39,876 nucleotides of DNA from Fen-455 sp050012675 (GTDB taxonomy: Bacteria; Actinomycetota; Acidimicrobiia; Acidimicrobiales; Bog-793): NCBI GenBank assembly GCA_050012675.1, contig JBEKGS010000024.1, positions 1 to 39,876 of the forward strand, written 5' to 3'. A program made the translations under genes and the position numbers. Under the pieces are notes generated by a model. That model was not told the origin of the DNA. It ran no database searches and was given only the letters and a program-made list of their open reading frames with translations. Of this stretch, positions 7,683 through 16,401 are shown one piece after another; within the stretch, counting starts at the first letter, position 1; each line of letters begins with the position of its first letter.

Positions 7683-9245
7683 ATGTCCGACACTATGAGC
7701 ACCAGTGCACCTGATTTCTCCGAAGACCAGGAGCGTCACGGCACCTTCGACGCCGACGGGGTCTATGTGCCCCGCAAGGTCGTAGAGGACGACCTAGGCG
7801 AGCTGTCCTTCGAGGACGCGATCGACCAGACCATCGTCGCCTTCGAGGACGGGGACGTCGTCACCGGCAAGGTCGTGAAGGTGGACAAGGACGAGGTGCT
7901 GCTCGACATCGGCTTCAAGTCCGAGGGTGTGATCCCGGCACGTGAGCTGTCCATCCGCCATGACCTCGATCCCCACGACGTCGTCTCTGTCGGCGACGAG
8001 ATCGAAGCTCTGGTGCTCCAGAAGGAGGACAAAGAGGGCCGTTTGATCCTGTCGAAAAAGCGCGCCCAGTACGAGCGCGCCTGGGGCACGATCGAGAAGG
8101 TCAAAGAATCCGGCGGCGTCGTCAAGGGCCTTGTCATCGAGGTCGTCAAGGGCGGGCTCATTGTCGACATCGGCCTACGCGGTTTCCTTCCGGCATCGCT
8201 TGTGGAGCTTCGGCGGGTACGCGACCTCCAGCCGTACATAGGCAAGTCGCTCGAGGCAAAGATCATCGAGCTCGACAAGAACCGCAACAATGTCGTGCTG
8301 TCACGGCGCGCGTGGCTCGAGGAGACCCAGCGCGAGCAGCGCGGCGAGTTCCTGGTGAACTTGAAGCCTGGCGAGGTACGAAAGGGCGTCGTGTCGTCGG
8401 TCGTGAACTTCGGCGCCTTCGTCGACCTCGGTGGGATGGACGGGCTCGTTCATGTCTCGGAGCTGTCTTGGAAGCACGTCGACCACCCCTCGTCGGTCGT
8501 CGCCGTCGGTGACGAGGTCAACGTCCAGGTGCTGGATGTCGACCTCGACAAGGAGAGGATCAGCCTGTCGCTGAAGGCGACCCAGGTCGACCCCTGGCAG
8601 GAGTTCGCCACCAACCACCGCATCGGCGAGCTCGTCTACGGCCGGATCACCAAGCTCGTTCCCTTCGGCGCTTTCGTGCAGGTGGGCGATGGCATCGAGG
8701 GCCTTGTGCACATCTCGGAGATGGCGGCGCACCACGTCGACCTGCCCGAGCAGGTCGTCACGCCGGGCGAGGAGCTCTGGGTGAAGATCATCGACATCGA
8801 TCTCCAGCGTCGCAGGATCAGCCTTTCCATCAAGCAGGCCGCCGAGGGCGGCGAGGTCGCCGAGGAGTACCGCGAGGCCTTCGGCGAGCACGCGTACGAC
8901 GCGGAAGGCAACTACATCGGCTACGACTACTCGGCGACCGACTTCACACCGGAGACCGAGAGCCAGGCGGCCTGGGCCGACCTCCTCGCGGCCAACGAGG
9001 CCGCGACCGCGACGGCCCTCGAGCAATCTGGCGCGGCGACGAGCCCCGAGGAGCCCCCTGGCGACGCCGCCGACACCGCGGCGGCCGGAGAGGCCGAGCA
9101 CATCTCTGTCGGGGCGCTCGTTGGCGAGGAGGACATCTCGCCAGCCGAGGTCGGTACCTTGCCCGACGAGGCCGCCGAGGAGGAAGGGACCGACGAGCCT
9201 CTTGTACCGTCGGCCCAGGCCGACGAGGCGCCAGCCGTCGACTAG
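7683..9245 (+). CDS. rpsA: 30S ribosomal protein S1
   Basis: This 520-aa protein delivers mRNA to the 30S subunit. Four consecutive S1 (OB-fold) repeats are visible. They begin at DGDVVTGKVVKVDKDEVLLD, SGGVVKGLVIEVVKGGLIVD, PGEVRKGVVSSVVNFGAFVD and IGELVYGRITKLVPFGAFVQ, spanning about residues 55-395, followed by an acidic, low-complexity tail rich in Ala and Glu. Four repeats is the usual actinobacterial form, against six in E. coli. ATG 7683 (MSDTMSTSAPD) is chosen because upstream in-frame codons encode Arg-rich sequence unlike S1; ATG 7695 is possible. Only a weak Shine-Dalgarno (AGAGAG) is seen. The gene lies downstream of polA, as in mycobacteria. Confidence 0.95.
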   Translation: MSDTMSTSAPDFSEDQERHGTFDADGVYVPRKVVEDDLGELSFEDAIDQTIVAFEDGDVVTGKVVKVDKDEVLLDIGFKSEGVIPARELSIRHDLDPHDVVSVGDEIEALVLQKEDKEGRLILSKKRAQYERAWGTIEKVKESGGVVKGLVIEVVKGGLIVDIGLRGFLPASLVELRRVRDLQPYIGKSLEAKIIELDKNRNNVVLSRRAWLEETQREQRGEFLVNLKPGEVRKGVVSSVVNFGAFVDLGGMDGLVHVSELSWKHVDHPSSVVAVGDEVNVQVLDVDLDKERISLSLKATQVDPWQEFATNHRIGELVYGRITKLVPFGAFVQVGDGIEGLVHISEMAAHHVDLPEQVVTPGEELWVKIIDIDLQRRRISLSIKQAAEGGEVAEEYREAFGEHAYDAEGNYIGYDYSATDFTPETESQAAWADLLAANEAATATALEQSGAATSPEEPPGDAADTAAAGEAEHISVGALVGEEDISPAEVGTLPDEAAEEEGTDEPLVPSAQADEAPAVD

Positions 9246-9346
9246 GACCGTCCGCACCGTCCGCTTCGGCGAGATGTCGTGTGGGCCAGGCAGCGCTCGG
9301 GACCGCGACGTGCTCCCGTAACCGATTGAGGATCGAAGGCCGCGGC

Positions 9347-9360
9347 TAGATTGCGGTCGA
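9347..9360 (+). promoter_or_regulatory. Leaderless -10 box of the 9360 glycosyltransferase gene
   Basis: TAGATT (9347-9352) is followed by 7 bases and ATG 9360. It marks a promoter at the left end of the envelope-glycan block, separating it from rpsA. Confidence 0.55.
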
Positions 9361-11048
9361 TGCACCCGGTGAACGCGCCGGTGCGGTCACCCGAGGTGCC
9401 GACGCCGTCTTCAGGCAGGACTGAGGAGCGCAAGGCCGCCCCGCCGAGAACCCTCGAGCAGACCGTTGTCTCGACGGCATGTGCGGCTGTTCTCCTCGGC
9501 GCAGTCGTGCTGCGTTTTTGGACGCCGTCGCCCATGTGGTTGGACGAGGCGCTGACAGTCAACATCGCCAAGGCCCCACTGAGCCTGATCCCACATCTGC
9601 TTCGCCACGACGGCGCGCCGCCGTTGTACTACGTGCTGCTTCATTTCTGGATGAAGGTGTTCGGGACAAGCGACCTGGGGGCGCGTTCGTTGTCGGGTGT
9701 CCTCGGTGTTCTCACTCTGCCTGTGGTGTGGGTCGCCGGCTACAAGGTCGGCTCGCAATCCTGGCGAGCGGCCGGGCCGACCGGCGCCGAGCCGGAGGGC
9801 CAAGACGCCTCGTCGCAGCGCCTCGCCCGCGAGCGTGCCGGCCGGGCGGTGGCCTGGACGGCGACCCTGCTCGTCGCCACCTCGCCGTTCGCCGTGTACT
9901 ACGACACCGAGGCCCGTATGTACTCGCTAGTCATCGCGTTGTCGAGTCTCGGCGTACTGGCATTCATCGCAGTGCTTCGCAGGCCCACGGTCCTAAATGG
10001 GCTGGCCCTGGCGGCCGTTACCTGCGGGCTCGAGTACAGCCATTACTGGGCGTTGTACTTCGTGGCCGTCACCGCCATCGGCACCGCATTCTGCGCCAGG
10101 TCCGGCCCTTACTCGCACAGCTGCCGTGTGGCCCTTGTCGCGTTGGCCGGCGGAACCTGCGCCTTCGGCCCATGGGTACCGACATTCCTGTTCCAGCTGC
10201 AGCACACGGGTACGCCCTGGGCGACTCCTGCGGACTTCACGGCGCTCGTGTACACATTCACCCAGTTCGCCGGCGGCGACTCCGACGCCGGCCGGGCGCT
10301 GGCCCTGGTGCTGGCGTTCCTGGCGCTGCTCGCGATCGGTGGCCGCGCGCTGGACGGGCGCCGGGTCGTTCTCGATCTGAGGACGCGACCAGGAGTGCGC
10401 GGCCTGGCTCTTGTGTCCGCGGGGACGCTCCTCATGGCCCTGATCGCCGGCAAGCTCACCGGGAGCACGTTCGCGGACCGTTATTCCGCCGTCATCTTGA
10501 CGCCGTGCCTCCTCGTGGTCGCATACGGGGTGACTGCGCTGGCCGATCGCCGCGTGCGCGGAGGGGTCGTGGCGGTCGCAATCGCCCTCGGCCTCGCGGC
10601 CTCGATCCCGAACGCGTTCCTCACCCGGACACAAGCCGCCCAGGTGGCTTCTCTTGTGCTCGCCCGCGGGCGCCCAGGAGACGTCGTGGCCTTCTGCCCC
10701 GATCAGCTCGGGCCGGCCGTGAGCCGCGCGCTGGACGATCGCTTCGACGAGGTGGCCTTCCCCCGCGCGAACGCGCCGGAGATCGTGAACTGGGTCGACT
10801 ACGCCGCGACCGTCGAGCACGCGAGCACGCGCGCTTTTGTCAGGCTCGTTCAGTCGCGGGCCGGTCCGGGAGATGTGATCTGGTACGTGTGGGCGCCCGG
10901 GTACCTCAACTTCGGGAACGACTGCCAGGCAATTGCAGCCGAACTCGCCGCGAGTCGGCCGGAACGGGAGATCGTCGGCGAGAGGGGGTCGGACACGCCC
11001 TTCGAGATCTTCGAGGGCGAGAACCTCTATCGTTACGCACCGTCGTGA
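9360..11048 (+). CDS. GT-C membrane glycosyltransferase (PMT/ArnT-like)
   Basis: This 562-aa polytopic membrane protein has a first helix around VVSTACAAVLLGAVVLRF. That is followed by the extracytoplasmic acidic motif MWLDEA (Asp62-Glu63), typical of GT-C enzymes that use polyprenyl-phosphate sugars. DGAPPLYYVLLHFWMKVFG and ARSLSGVLGVLTLPVVW are characteristic of the PMT/GT39-GT83-like group. About ten further hydrophobic segments follow, and then a soluble C-terminal region of about 120 residues. It probably transfers a sugar from a lipid carrier on the outer face of the membrane; donor and acceptor are unknown. Its TGA overlaps the GTG of the next glycosyltransferase. Confidence 0.85.
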   Translation: MHPVNAPVRSPEVPTPSSGRTEERKAAPPRTLEQTVVSTACAAVLLGAVVLRFWTPSPMWLDEALTVNIAKAPLSLIPHLLRHDGAPPLYYVLLHFWMKVFGTSDLGARSLSGVLGVLTLPVVWVAGYKVGSQSWRAAGPTGAEPEGQDASSQRLARERAGRAVAWTATLLVATSPFAVYYDTEARMYSLVIALSSLGVLAFIAVLRRPTVLNGLALAAVTCGLEYSHYWALYFVAVTAIGTAFCARSGPYSHSCRVALVALAGGTCAFGPWVPTFLFQLQHTGTPWATPADFTALVYTFTQFAGGDSDAGRALALVLAFLALLAIGGRALDGRRVVLDLRTRPGVRGLALVSAGTLLMALIAGKLTGSTFADRYSAVILTPCLLVVAYGVTALADRRVRGGVVAVAIALGLAASIPNAFLTRTQAAQVASLVLARGRPGDVVAFCPDQLGPAVSRALDDRFDEVAFPRANAPEIVNWVDYAATVEHASTRAFVRLVQSRAGPGDVIWYVWAPGYLNFGNDCQAIAAELAASRPEREIVGERGSDTPFEIFEGENLYRYAPS

Positions 11049-12196
11049 GCGACAGGACGATCACCCATCGCAGCGCCAGGGCGCAGTGGGAAGTCACGTC
11101 GCCAGCCCTAAGAGCCTCGGTCGTCCCCTTCCTCGTCTCGAGAGCGATCGTGCTCGTCGCCCTCGGTGCCGCAAGGCTCTCGTCGGGCATCTTCAAGCTG
11201 GGTGCGGCGGCGCACAACGCAAGTTATTCGGGCTTGCTCGGCTGGGACGCCCGCTGGTACGACAAGATCGCCGCCCAGGGCTACGAGAACCTGGGGAAAG
11301 CCGCCCTGCGCTTTTTCCCTTTGCTGCCGGTGCTCGCGAGGTCCCTGCGTGCGGTTCCCGGCATGACTGCCGGCATGTCGGTGGTCGCCGTCGCCAACGT
11401 CGCCTCGCTGGCCGCCTTCGCGGCCCTCTACCGCCTTGTCGTGGTCGAGCTAGGCGACGAGGCGTGTGCCCGCCGAGCGGTCTGGCTGCTCGCACTGGCG
11501 CCGCCTGCCTTCGTGCTCGTGATGGGGTACGCGGAGTCCCTGCTGCTGCTGACCTCGCTCGTGACCTTCCTCGGACTGCGACAGCACCGTTACGCCCTTG
11601 CCATCTGTGCGGCTGTCGCCGCCGGGCTGTGCCGGCCGGTCGGGATGCTGTTGGTGGTCCCGGCCGCGATAGAGGTCTACAACAGCTGGCCTGTGCTCGG
11701 CGGTCGAGAACGAGTCCTCGGCGTCGGCTCGGTGCTGGCAGCGCCGGCCGGTGCCGTGGCGTATCTCGCCTGGTCCGAGGAGGTGATCGGGAGCTTCCTG
11801 CTCCCGTTACGCGAGCAGCTCGCACGGTCGCGGCGGGGGGCAGCCGCCGATCCGGTCGTGACCTTCGCCCGCGACGCCCGCGACCTTGTGCAGCTCACCC
11901 ATCTCGGCACGGCGGAACACGCCTTTTGGGCCGTCGTGCTGTTGGCGTTGGCAGTGTTCATCGTACGGCGGCTCCCGGCTGCCTATGGCTGGTACACCGT
12001 CGCCGTGCTCGTCGTGGTGCTGACCGCCTCCAACCTCGAGTCACTCGAGCGGTACGGCCTCGGCTGTTTCCCTTTCGCCATTGCCGCGGCGATGCTGACG
12101 AGTCGCCGAATGACCTACCGAGTAGTCATCGTCCTTTCGGGCTTGCTGCTCGTCGGTTACGCGACGGCGGCCTTTCTCGGCAAGTACGTGCCCTGA
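11045..12196 (+). CDS. GT-C membrane glycosyltransferase (PIG-V-like mannosyltransferase family)
   Basis: This 383-aa protein has about eight hydrophobic segments. After the first helix (VVPFLVSRAIVLVALGAARL) comes GWDARWYDKIAAQGY (about residues 66-80), the luminal motif of the PIG-V/GPI-mannosyltransferase-II-like family, with catalytic Asp candidate D68. FFPLLPVLAR and LAPPAFVLVMGYAESLLLL also fit that family. Bacterial members use polyprenyl-phosphate hexoses. The GTG start at 11045 overlaps the previous stop (GTGA), so the two GT-C enzymes are probably translated as a pair and act on one glycan. Sugar specificity cannot be read from sequence. Confidence 0.82.
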   Translation: MSDRTITHRSARAQWEVTSPALRASVVPFLVSRAIVLVALGAARLSSGIFKLGAAAHNASYSGLLGWDARWYDKIAAQGYENLGKAALRFFPLLPVLARSLRAVPGMTAGMSVVAVANVASLAAFAALYRLVVVELGDEACARRAVWLLALAPPAFVLVMGYAESLLLLTSLVTFLGLRQHRYALAICAAVAAGLCRPVGMLLVVPAAIEVYNSWPVLGGRERVLGVGSVLAAPAGAVAYLAWSEEVIGSFLLPLREQLARSRRGAAADPVVTFARDARDLVQLTHLGTAEHAFWAVVLLALAVFIVRRLPAAYGWYTVAVLVVVLTASNLESLERYGLGCFPFAIAAAMLTSRRMTYRVVIVLSGLLLVGYATAAFLGKYVP

Positions 12197-12255
12197 GCCA
12201 TGTCATGCGGCCAGGGTTAGCCGGTCCGGACCGCTCGTGCGATGATGGCCCGACC

Positions 12256-13833
12256 ATGAGCCGAGCGGACGACTCGAGCGCTCCAGTGCCTTCGTCAGAG
12301 CGCGGTGGGCCCGGCCAGGTCGTGGTGGTCGGTGCCGGACCGGCGGGTCTGACGGCCGCCTACGTGCTGGCCAAGCGGGGCGTCACATGCACGGTCCTCG
12401 AGATGGACAGCGTCGTGGGCGGGATCGCGCGCACGGTGGAACGGGAGGGATGGAGGTTTGACATCGGAGGGCACCGTTTCTTCACCAAGGTGCCCGAGGT
12501 CGACAAGCTTTGGCGCGAGATCCTCGGGGCGGACGACTTCTTGGTGAGGCGCCGGTTGAGCCGGATCTATTACGAGGGGACCTACTACGACTACCCGATC
12601 CGCCTGGGCAATGCCCTGCGGGGTCTCGGGATGATCGAAGCGATGCGCTGCGGCCTGTCGTTCTTGTGGGTGCGCCTGCATCCCCCACGCGACCTCGACA
12701 CCTTCGAGGGCTGGACCGCCCGGGCTTTCGGATGGCGCCTTTACCGGAAGTTCTTCAAGACCTACACCGAGAAGGTATGGGGAATACCTGCCGCCGAGAT
12801 CAAGGCCGACTGGGCAGCGCAGAGGATCAAGAGCCTGACGCTCGGCAACTTGATAAGTCACGCCTTGGCCCCTGGCCGCAAGAGGTCCCCTGTCACCTCG
12901 CTCATAGAGGAGTTCCACTACCCGCGCCTCGGCCCGGGAATGATGTGGGAGCGGGCCCGGGCCTTTGTGGAGGACCGGGGCTCGGAGGTGTTGTTGAACT
13001 CACGGCTCGAATCGATCGAGCGGTCCGGGGGCCGCGCGGTCTCGGCGGTGACGCGATCGTCCGGCACGCCCCGTGGGCAAGCCACCGCTGCGACGCCGGA
13101 CGACCAAGGCGCGACCGCGACCTGGCCCTTCGACCACCTGATCTCGTCGATGCCGCTCTCCGAACTCGTCCAGGCGATGGACCCGCCGGCACCGGAGGAG
13201 ATTCGCCAGGCCGCGCGCTCGCTTCGTCATCGTGACTTCCTCACCGTCGCGCTCGTGCTGCCGGCCGAGCGCGCCTTTCCGGACAACTGGATCTATGTGC
13301 ACTCACAGCACGTGCGCGTGGGGCGTGTCCAGAATTTCGGCGCGTGGTCCCCCGATCTCGTGAAGCAGGGCCGGACCTGTCTCGGGCTCGAGTACTTCGT
13401 GTTCGAGGACGACACCTTGTGGTCGATGGCGGACGAGGACCTCGTGGCCCTCGGGACGGCCGAGCTGGAGACGCTCGGCCTGATCGGGCCCGGCGACGTC
13501 GAGAAGGGCTTTGTCGTCAGGATGGCCAAGGCGTACCCGGTGTACGACGCGGGCTATGACCTGAACGTGCAGGCGATCCGGCGATGGCTGGAGGCCGAGG
13601 TGCCCAACGTGCATCCGGTCGGCCGCAACGGCATGCATCGCTACAACAACCAGGACCACTCGATGCTGACCGCCATGTTGACCGTGGAGAGTCTTTACGG
13701 TGAGCCTTTCGACACGTGGGCCGTGAACGTCGATGCCGACTACCACGAGCAGCAGATCGGAAGACAGCCGAGCGGCGCGCCGCCGGACAGCTCCGGGACG
13801 GGCCGGGCTGTGCCCATGCCGGTTGGTTCATGA
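12256..13833 (+). CDS. FAD-dependent oxidoreductase (UDP-galactopyranose mutase/protoporphyrinogen oxidase-like)
   Basis: This 525-aa flavoprotein has a Rossmann dinucleotide fold near its start: VVVVGAGPAGLTAAYVLAKR, then a Glu at the end of the second strand (LEMDSVVGG). FDIGGHRFFTK (about 73-83) and a C-terminal FAD contact region (VGRNGMHRYNNQDHSM) follow. Members of this family occur in polysaccharide clusters and are often named UDP-galactopyranose mutase-like; FAD binding is well supported, the substrate is not. The gene lies 59 bases after the second GT-C gene and 10 before a GT4 gene. Inference: it modifies a sugar nucleotide or polyprenyl-linked sugar used by its neighbours. A pigment-type desaturase role is less likely in this context. 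Confidence 0.8.
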   Translation: MSRADDSSAPVPSSERGGPGQVVVVGAGPAGLTAAYVLAKRGVTCTVLEMDSVVGGIARTVEREGWRFDIGGHRFFTKVPEVDKLWREILGADDFLVRRRLSRIYYEGTYYDYPIRLGNALRGLGMIEAMRCGLSFLWVRLHPPRDLDTFEGWTARAFGWRLYRKFFKTYTEKVWGIPAAEIKADWAAQRIKSLTLGNLISHALAPGRKRSPVTSLIEEFHYPRLGPGMMWERARAFVEDRGSEVLLNSRLESIERSGGRAVSAVTRSSGTPRGQATAATPDDQGATATWPFDHLISSMPLSELVQAMDPPAPEEIRQAARSLRHRDFLTVALVLPAERAFPDNWIYVHSQHVRVGRVQNFGAWSPDLVKQGRTCLGLEYFVFEDDTLWSMADEDLVALGTAELETLGLIGPGDVEKGFVVRMAKAYPVYDAGYDLNVQAIRRWLEAEVPNVHPVGRNGMHRYNNQDHSMLTAMLTVESLYGEPFDTWAVNVDADYHEQQIGRQPSGAPPDSSGTGRAVPMPVGS

Positions 13834-13843
13834 CTGTGGCCAG

Positions 13844-15127
13844 ATGAGACGTCGGGTATCTCCTTCTCCCAAGAGGTCCGGCTTGAAGGCTGCGAAGCCA
13901 CAAGCCGCGGCCGCCGGCGCCGCCCCGGAGTTTCCCGGCCCACCGGCCGTGCCCGCGTGCGCCGAACTGGCGGAACTTGCCCGCGACGCCGGCCTTCGCC
14001 GGGTGGCCATGCTCGCGTGGAGGGACATCGACGACGCGGAGGCGGGCGGGTCCGAGCTGCACGCCCACGAGGTGGCCACACGATGGGCGTCGGCGGGCAT
14101 AGACGTGGTGCTCAGGACTTCGTCGGTGGCCGGCAGATCAGGCCTCGTGGAAAGGGACGGCTACCGGGTCGTGCGCAAGTCCGGGCGCTATGCGGTGTTC
14201 GTGACCGGACCTGCGGACATCGCCACGGGCCGTCTCGGGCAGGTCGACGGGCTCGTCGAGATCTGGAACGGGATGCCTTGGCTGAGCCCGGTCTGGTCGC
14301 GTCTGCCGAGAGTCGTGTTCCTGCACCACGTGCACGGCGAGATGTGGCCGATGGTGCTGCCGTCGCCACTTGCGCAGGCAGGCAACCTGCTCGAGTCACG
14401 TCTTGCCCCGCTCTTCTACTGCACGTCACGGATCGTGACGCTCTCCGAGTCGTCCCGCAGCGAGATCGTTCGCCTGCCAGGTGTTCGCGCAGACCGCGTC
14501 AGCGTCGTGCCCCCGGGGATCGACCCGCGTTACTCGCCGGGCGGTGAACGCTCCGACAGGCCCCTCGTGGTCGCCGTCGGGCGCCTCGTTCCGGTGAAGA
14601 ACTTCCCGAGACTGATAGGGATCCTGACGCGCGTCCGCGAGAAGGTCCCCGATCTCGAGACGATCATCGTCGGCGAGGGCACGGAGCGCTCGAACCTCGC
14701 GTCAAGGCTGCGGGAGCTTGGTGCGGACAGCTATGTCTCGATGCCGGGGCGGCTCAGCGCCGATCAGCTCGTCGATCTGTACCGCCGGGCGTGGGTGGTC
14801 GCATCGACCTCGCTACGGGAGGGCTGGGGCATGACGGTGAGCGAGGCGGCGGCGTGCGGGACCCCGGCGGTCGCCACACGGATCCCGGGACATGTCGACG
14901 TGATCGAACACGGCGTGACGGGCATGCTGGCCGATCGGGACGACGATTTCGAGCAGCATCTCGAGGCGCTCCTTCGCGATGCGTTGCTCCGCCGGCGGCT
15001 CGGCCGCGCCGCCTCGCAGCACGTCACCGGGCTCAGGTGGGAGGTGACGGCGCGCGGGGCGCTCGAGGCTCTTGTCGCCGATGCCCGCAGCCGCGTCTTG
15101 CGCGGGAGAGCTCAGCTGCCCGGGTAG
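13844..15127 (+). CDS. GT4-family glycosyltransferase (GT-B fold)
   Basis: This 427-aa soluble or membrane-associated transferase has a variable, basic and Ala/Pro-rich N-terminus (about 50 residues). The acceptor domain then starts at RRVAMLAWRDIDDAEAGGSE, where the Gly-Gly-Ser loop is typical of GT4. The donor domain begins near PLVVAVGRLVPVKNFPRLIG and ends with the EX7E-type motif in REGWGMTVSEAAACGTPAV. It uses a nucleotide-activated sugar on the cytoplasmic side. It follows the flavoprotein gene by 10 bases. Its last 16 bases overlap the end of the convergent VOC gene. The start is uncertain because of the low-complexity N-terminus. Confidence 0.88.
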   Translation: MRRRVSPSPKRSGLKAAKPQAAAAGAAPEFPGPPAVPACAELAELARDAGLRRVAMLAWRDIDDAEAGGSELHAHEVATRWASAGIDVVLRTSSVAGRSGLVERDGYRVVRKSGRYAVFVTGPADIATGRLGQVDGLVEIWNGMPWLSPVWSRLPRVVFLHHVHGEMWPMVLPSPLAQAGNLLESRLAPLFYCTSRIVTLSESSRSEIVRLPGVRADRVSVVPPGIDPRYSPGGERSDRPLVVAVGRLVPVKNFPRLIGILTRVREKVPDLETIIVGEGTERSNLASRLRELGADSYVSMPGRLSADQLVDLYRRAWVVASTSLREGWGMTVSEAAACGTPAVATRIPGHVDVIEHGVTGMLADRDDDFEQHLEALLRDALLRRRLGRAASQHVTGLRWEVTARGALEALVADARSRVLRGRAQLPG

Positions 15128-15531
15128 GTGCCGAAGCTCCAGGAGACCGACCAGGGATCGACGACGGTGAAGGTCCGGCTCCCGAAGTCGGTGTCCTCGA
15201 TCTCGCGGGTGATCTCGAGCCCGGCCGCTCTTGCCCTCTCGTAGAGGCTGTCAGGGTCCGGTGTTACGACGTAGAGCCCGGTCGGGGCCGGCTTTTCGCA
15301 GTCACGGATGATGACGCCGCCGCTGCCGTGGGGCCAGCGCAGTTCGATCTCCGCGTAGCTGCCGGGCGCCTCGCCCGGGATGAGAGCGGTCGGCTCGAAG
15401 CCGAAGATCCCGACGAGGAAGTCGATGGCCGCTTGCGGGTCGGGATACGGGACGCTCGGCCAGATCGTCGGGGGCTTGTCGGGTGAAGTGGCACTGACGG
15501 CGGTGGTGACGTGGATCGTGGTCTTGTCCAT
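15112..15531 (-). CDS. VOC-family (glyoxalase/bleomycin-resistance-like) protein
   Basis: This 139-aa protein has the paired beta-alpha-beta-beta-beta modules of the vicinal oxygen chelate fold. The first module is IWPSVPYPDPQAAIDFLVGI...GFEPTALIPG...YAEIELRWPHGSGGVII. The second is LYVVTPDPDSLYERARAAGLEI...FTVVDPWSVSWSFGTY. It belongs to the PhnB-like group without an obvious full metal triad, so enzymatic or binding function is open. It starts 5 bases after the araC-type gene ends, so the two form an operon. Its stop overlaps the convergent GT4 gene by 16 bases. Confidence 0.82.
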   Translation of the reverse strand: MDKTTIHVTTAVSATSPDKPPTIWPSVPYPDPQAAIDFLVGIFGFEPTALIPGEAPGSYAEIELRWPHGSGGVIIRDCEKPAPTGLYVVTPDPDSLYERARAAGLEITREIEDTDFGSRTFTVVDPWSVSWSFGTYPGS

Positions 15532-15536
15532 GCGAC

Positions 15537-16382
15537 TCAGCTTGGGTCGGCGCGAGCGACGTTGTCTTGGAGAAATGGGAGCTCTTCTTTGATCCATTCC
15601 TGGGGCGTGCAGCCGGCGAACCGTTTCCAGTCGTGGCACAGGTGGGCTTGGTCGAAATACCCGCAGGCCGCCGCCACTTGAGCCAGGCTGGAACGCCGGC
15701 CGGAACTGATGCACCTTCGGGCGTGGTCAAACCGGAGGATCCTGGCGGCCGTTTTCGGCGTGATGCCGAGCTCGGCACCTACGAGCTGGCTCAAGTGGCG
15801 GCGGCCGAATCCGACCTCGGCGGCGATGACTGAGATCGGGGCGGCACCGCAAGACGAGACGAGTCGGTGCCACACGGCGTCGACGGCCCGCGGGCGGCTC
15901 TCTTCGGTCAACCACCGTGTCAGTACCGTCTCGAGCGCCTCGGCCCGTTCGCCAGGGCCGGCCGTCTCCGCGAGACGGTCGGTCAGCTCGCTCGCGCGGC
16001 GCCCCACAACTTCTTCGAGGGAGAACACGCCGTCCGCGAGCACGGCCGCAGGAACCCCGAGCAGGACCCGGGCGCCCCGCGGGGTGAGCTCAAGCTGAAG
16101 ACCCTGCTGGGTGCCGTCGTGCAGGATCTCGACGGGACTGGTCGTGAGGCCGGCGACAGTCGCCGTTCCGGCAAGGTCCGGTTGACCGGGGCGACGCACG
16201 ACGACTGGCGAGCTGCAACTGAGCACCAAGGCGACGCCGGCGCCGGGCAGGCCCCGATGGCGCCCCGGGGGCCAGCCGGCCATGTCGAACCAGGAGCAGC
16301 GCGAGACATAGGGGCGAAGCCGGTTGCCCGGGCTCTTCTGCCGCAGGGTTGCGCCCTCGGCTCCCAAGTGGCTCCCCTCCAC
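15537..16382 (-). CDS. AraC-family transcriptional regulator
   Basis: This 281-aa protein has an N-terminal sensing domain of about 170 residues (RPYVSRCSWFDMAG, GLQLELTPRGARVLLGVPAA), similar to DUF6597-type regulators. A C-terminal AraC DNA-binding domain with two helix-turn-helices follows (ISVIAAEVGFGRRHLSQLV and SLAQVAAACGYFDQAHLCHD, then WKRFAGCTPQEW). It probably controls the VOC gene 5 bases downstream. GTG 16382 is chosen because TAGCAT lies 6 bases upstream on this strand. TTG 16367 has a good GGAGGGG upstream and is the alternative. Confidence 0.88.
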   Translation of the reverse strand: MEGSHLGAEGATLRQKSPGNRLRPYVSRCSWFDMAGWPPGRHRGLPGAGVALVLSCSSPVVVRRPGQPDLAGTATVAGLTTSPVEILHDGTQQGLQLELTPRGARVLLGVPAAVLADGVFSLEEVVGRRASELTDRLAETAGPGERAEALETVLTRWLTEESRPRAVDAVWHRLVSSCGAAPISVIAAEVGFGRRHLSQLVGAELGITPKTAARILRFDHARRCISSGRRSSLAQVAAACGYFDQAHLCHDWKRFAGCTPQEWIKEELPFLQDNVARADPS

Positions 16383-16394
16383 GCAGCGATGCTA
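16382..16394 (-). promoter_or_regulatory. Leaderless -10 box of the araC-type gene
   Basis: On the minus strand TAGCAT (16389-16394) is followed by CGCTGC and GTG 16382. It sits just after the aftD-like stop codon (16402-16404), giving the araC-VOC pair its own promoter. Confidence 0.5.
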
Positions 16395-16401
16395 ACTGGA
16401 C

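Noticed and set aside
9246..9346. Terminator after rpsA
   Set aside because: Only short stems such as CGGGA/TCCCG with no T run; not convincing.
9479..11044. Very long open frame overlapping the first GT-C gene, in frame with the second
   Set aside because: Arg/Pro-rich shadow of a high-GC gene. The real second gene starts at GTG 11045, where membrane-protein sequence begins.
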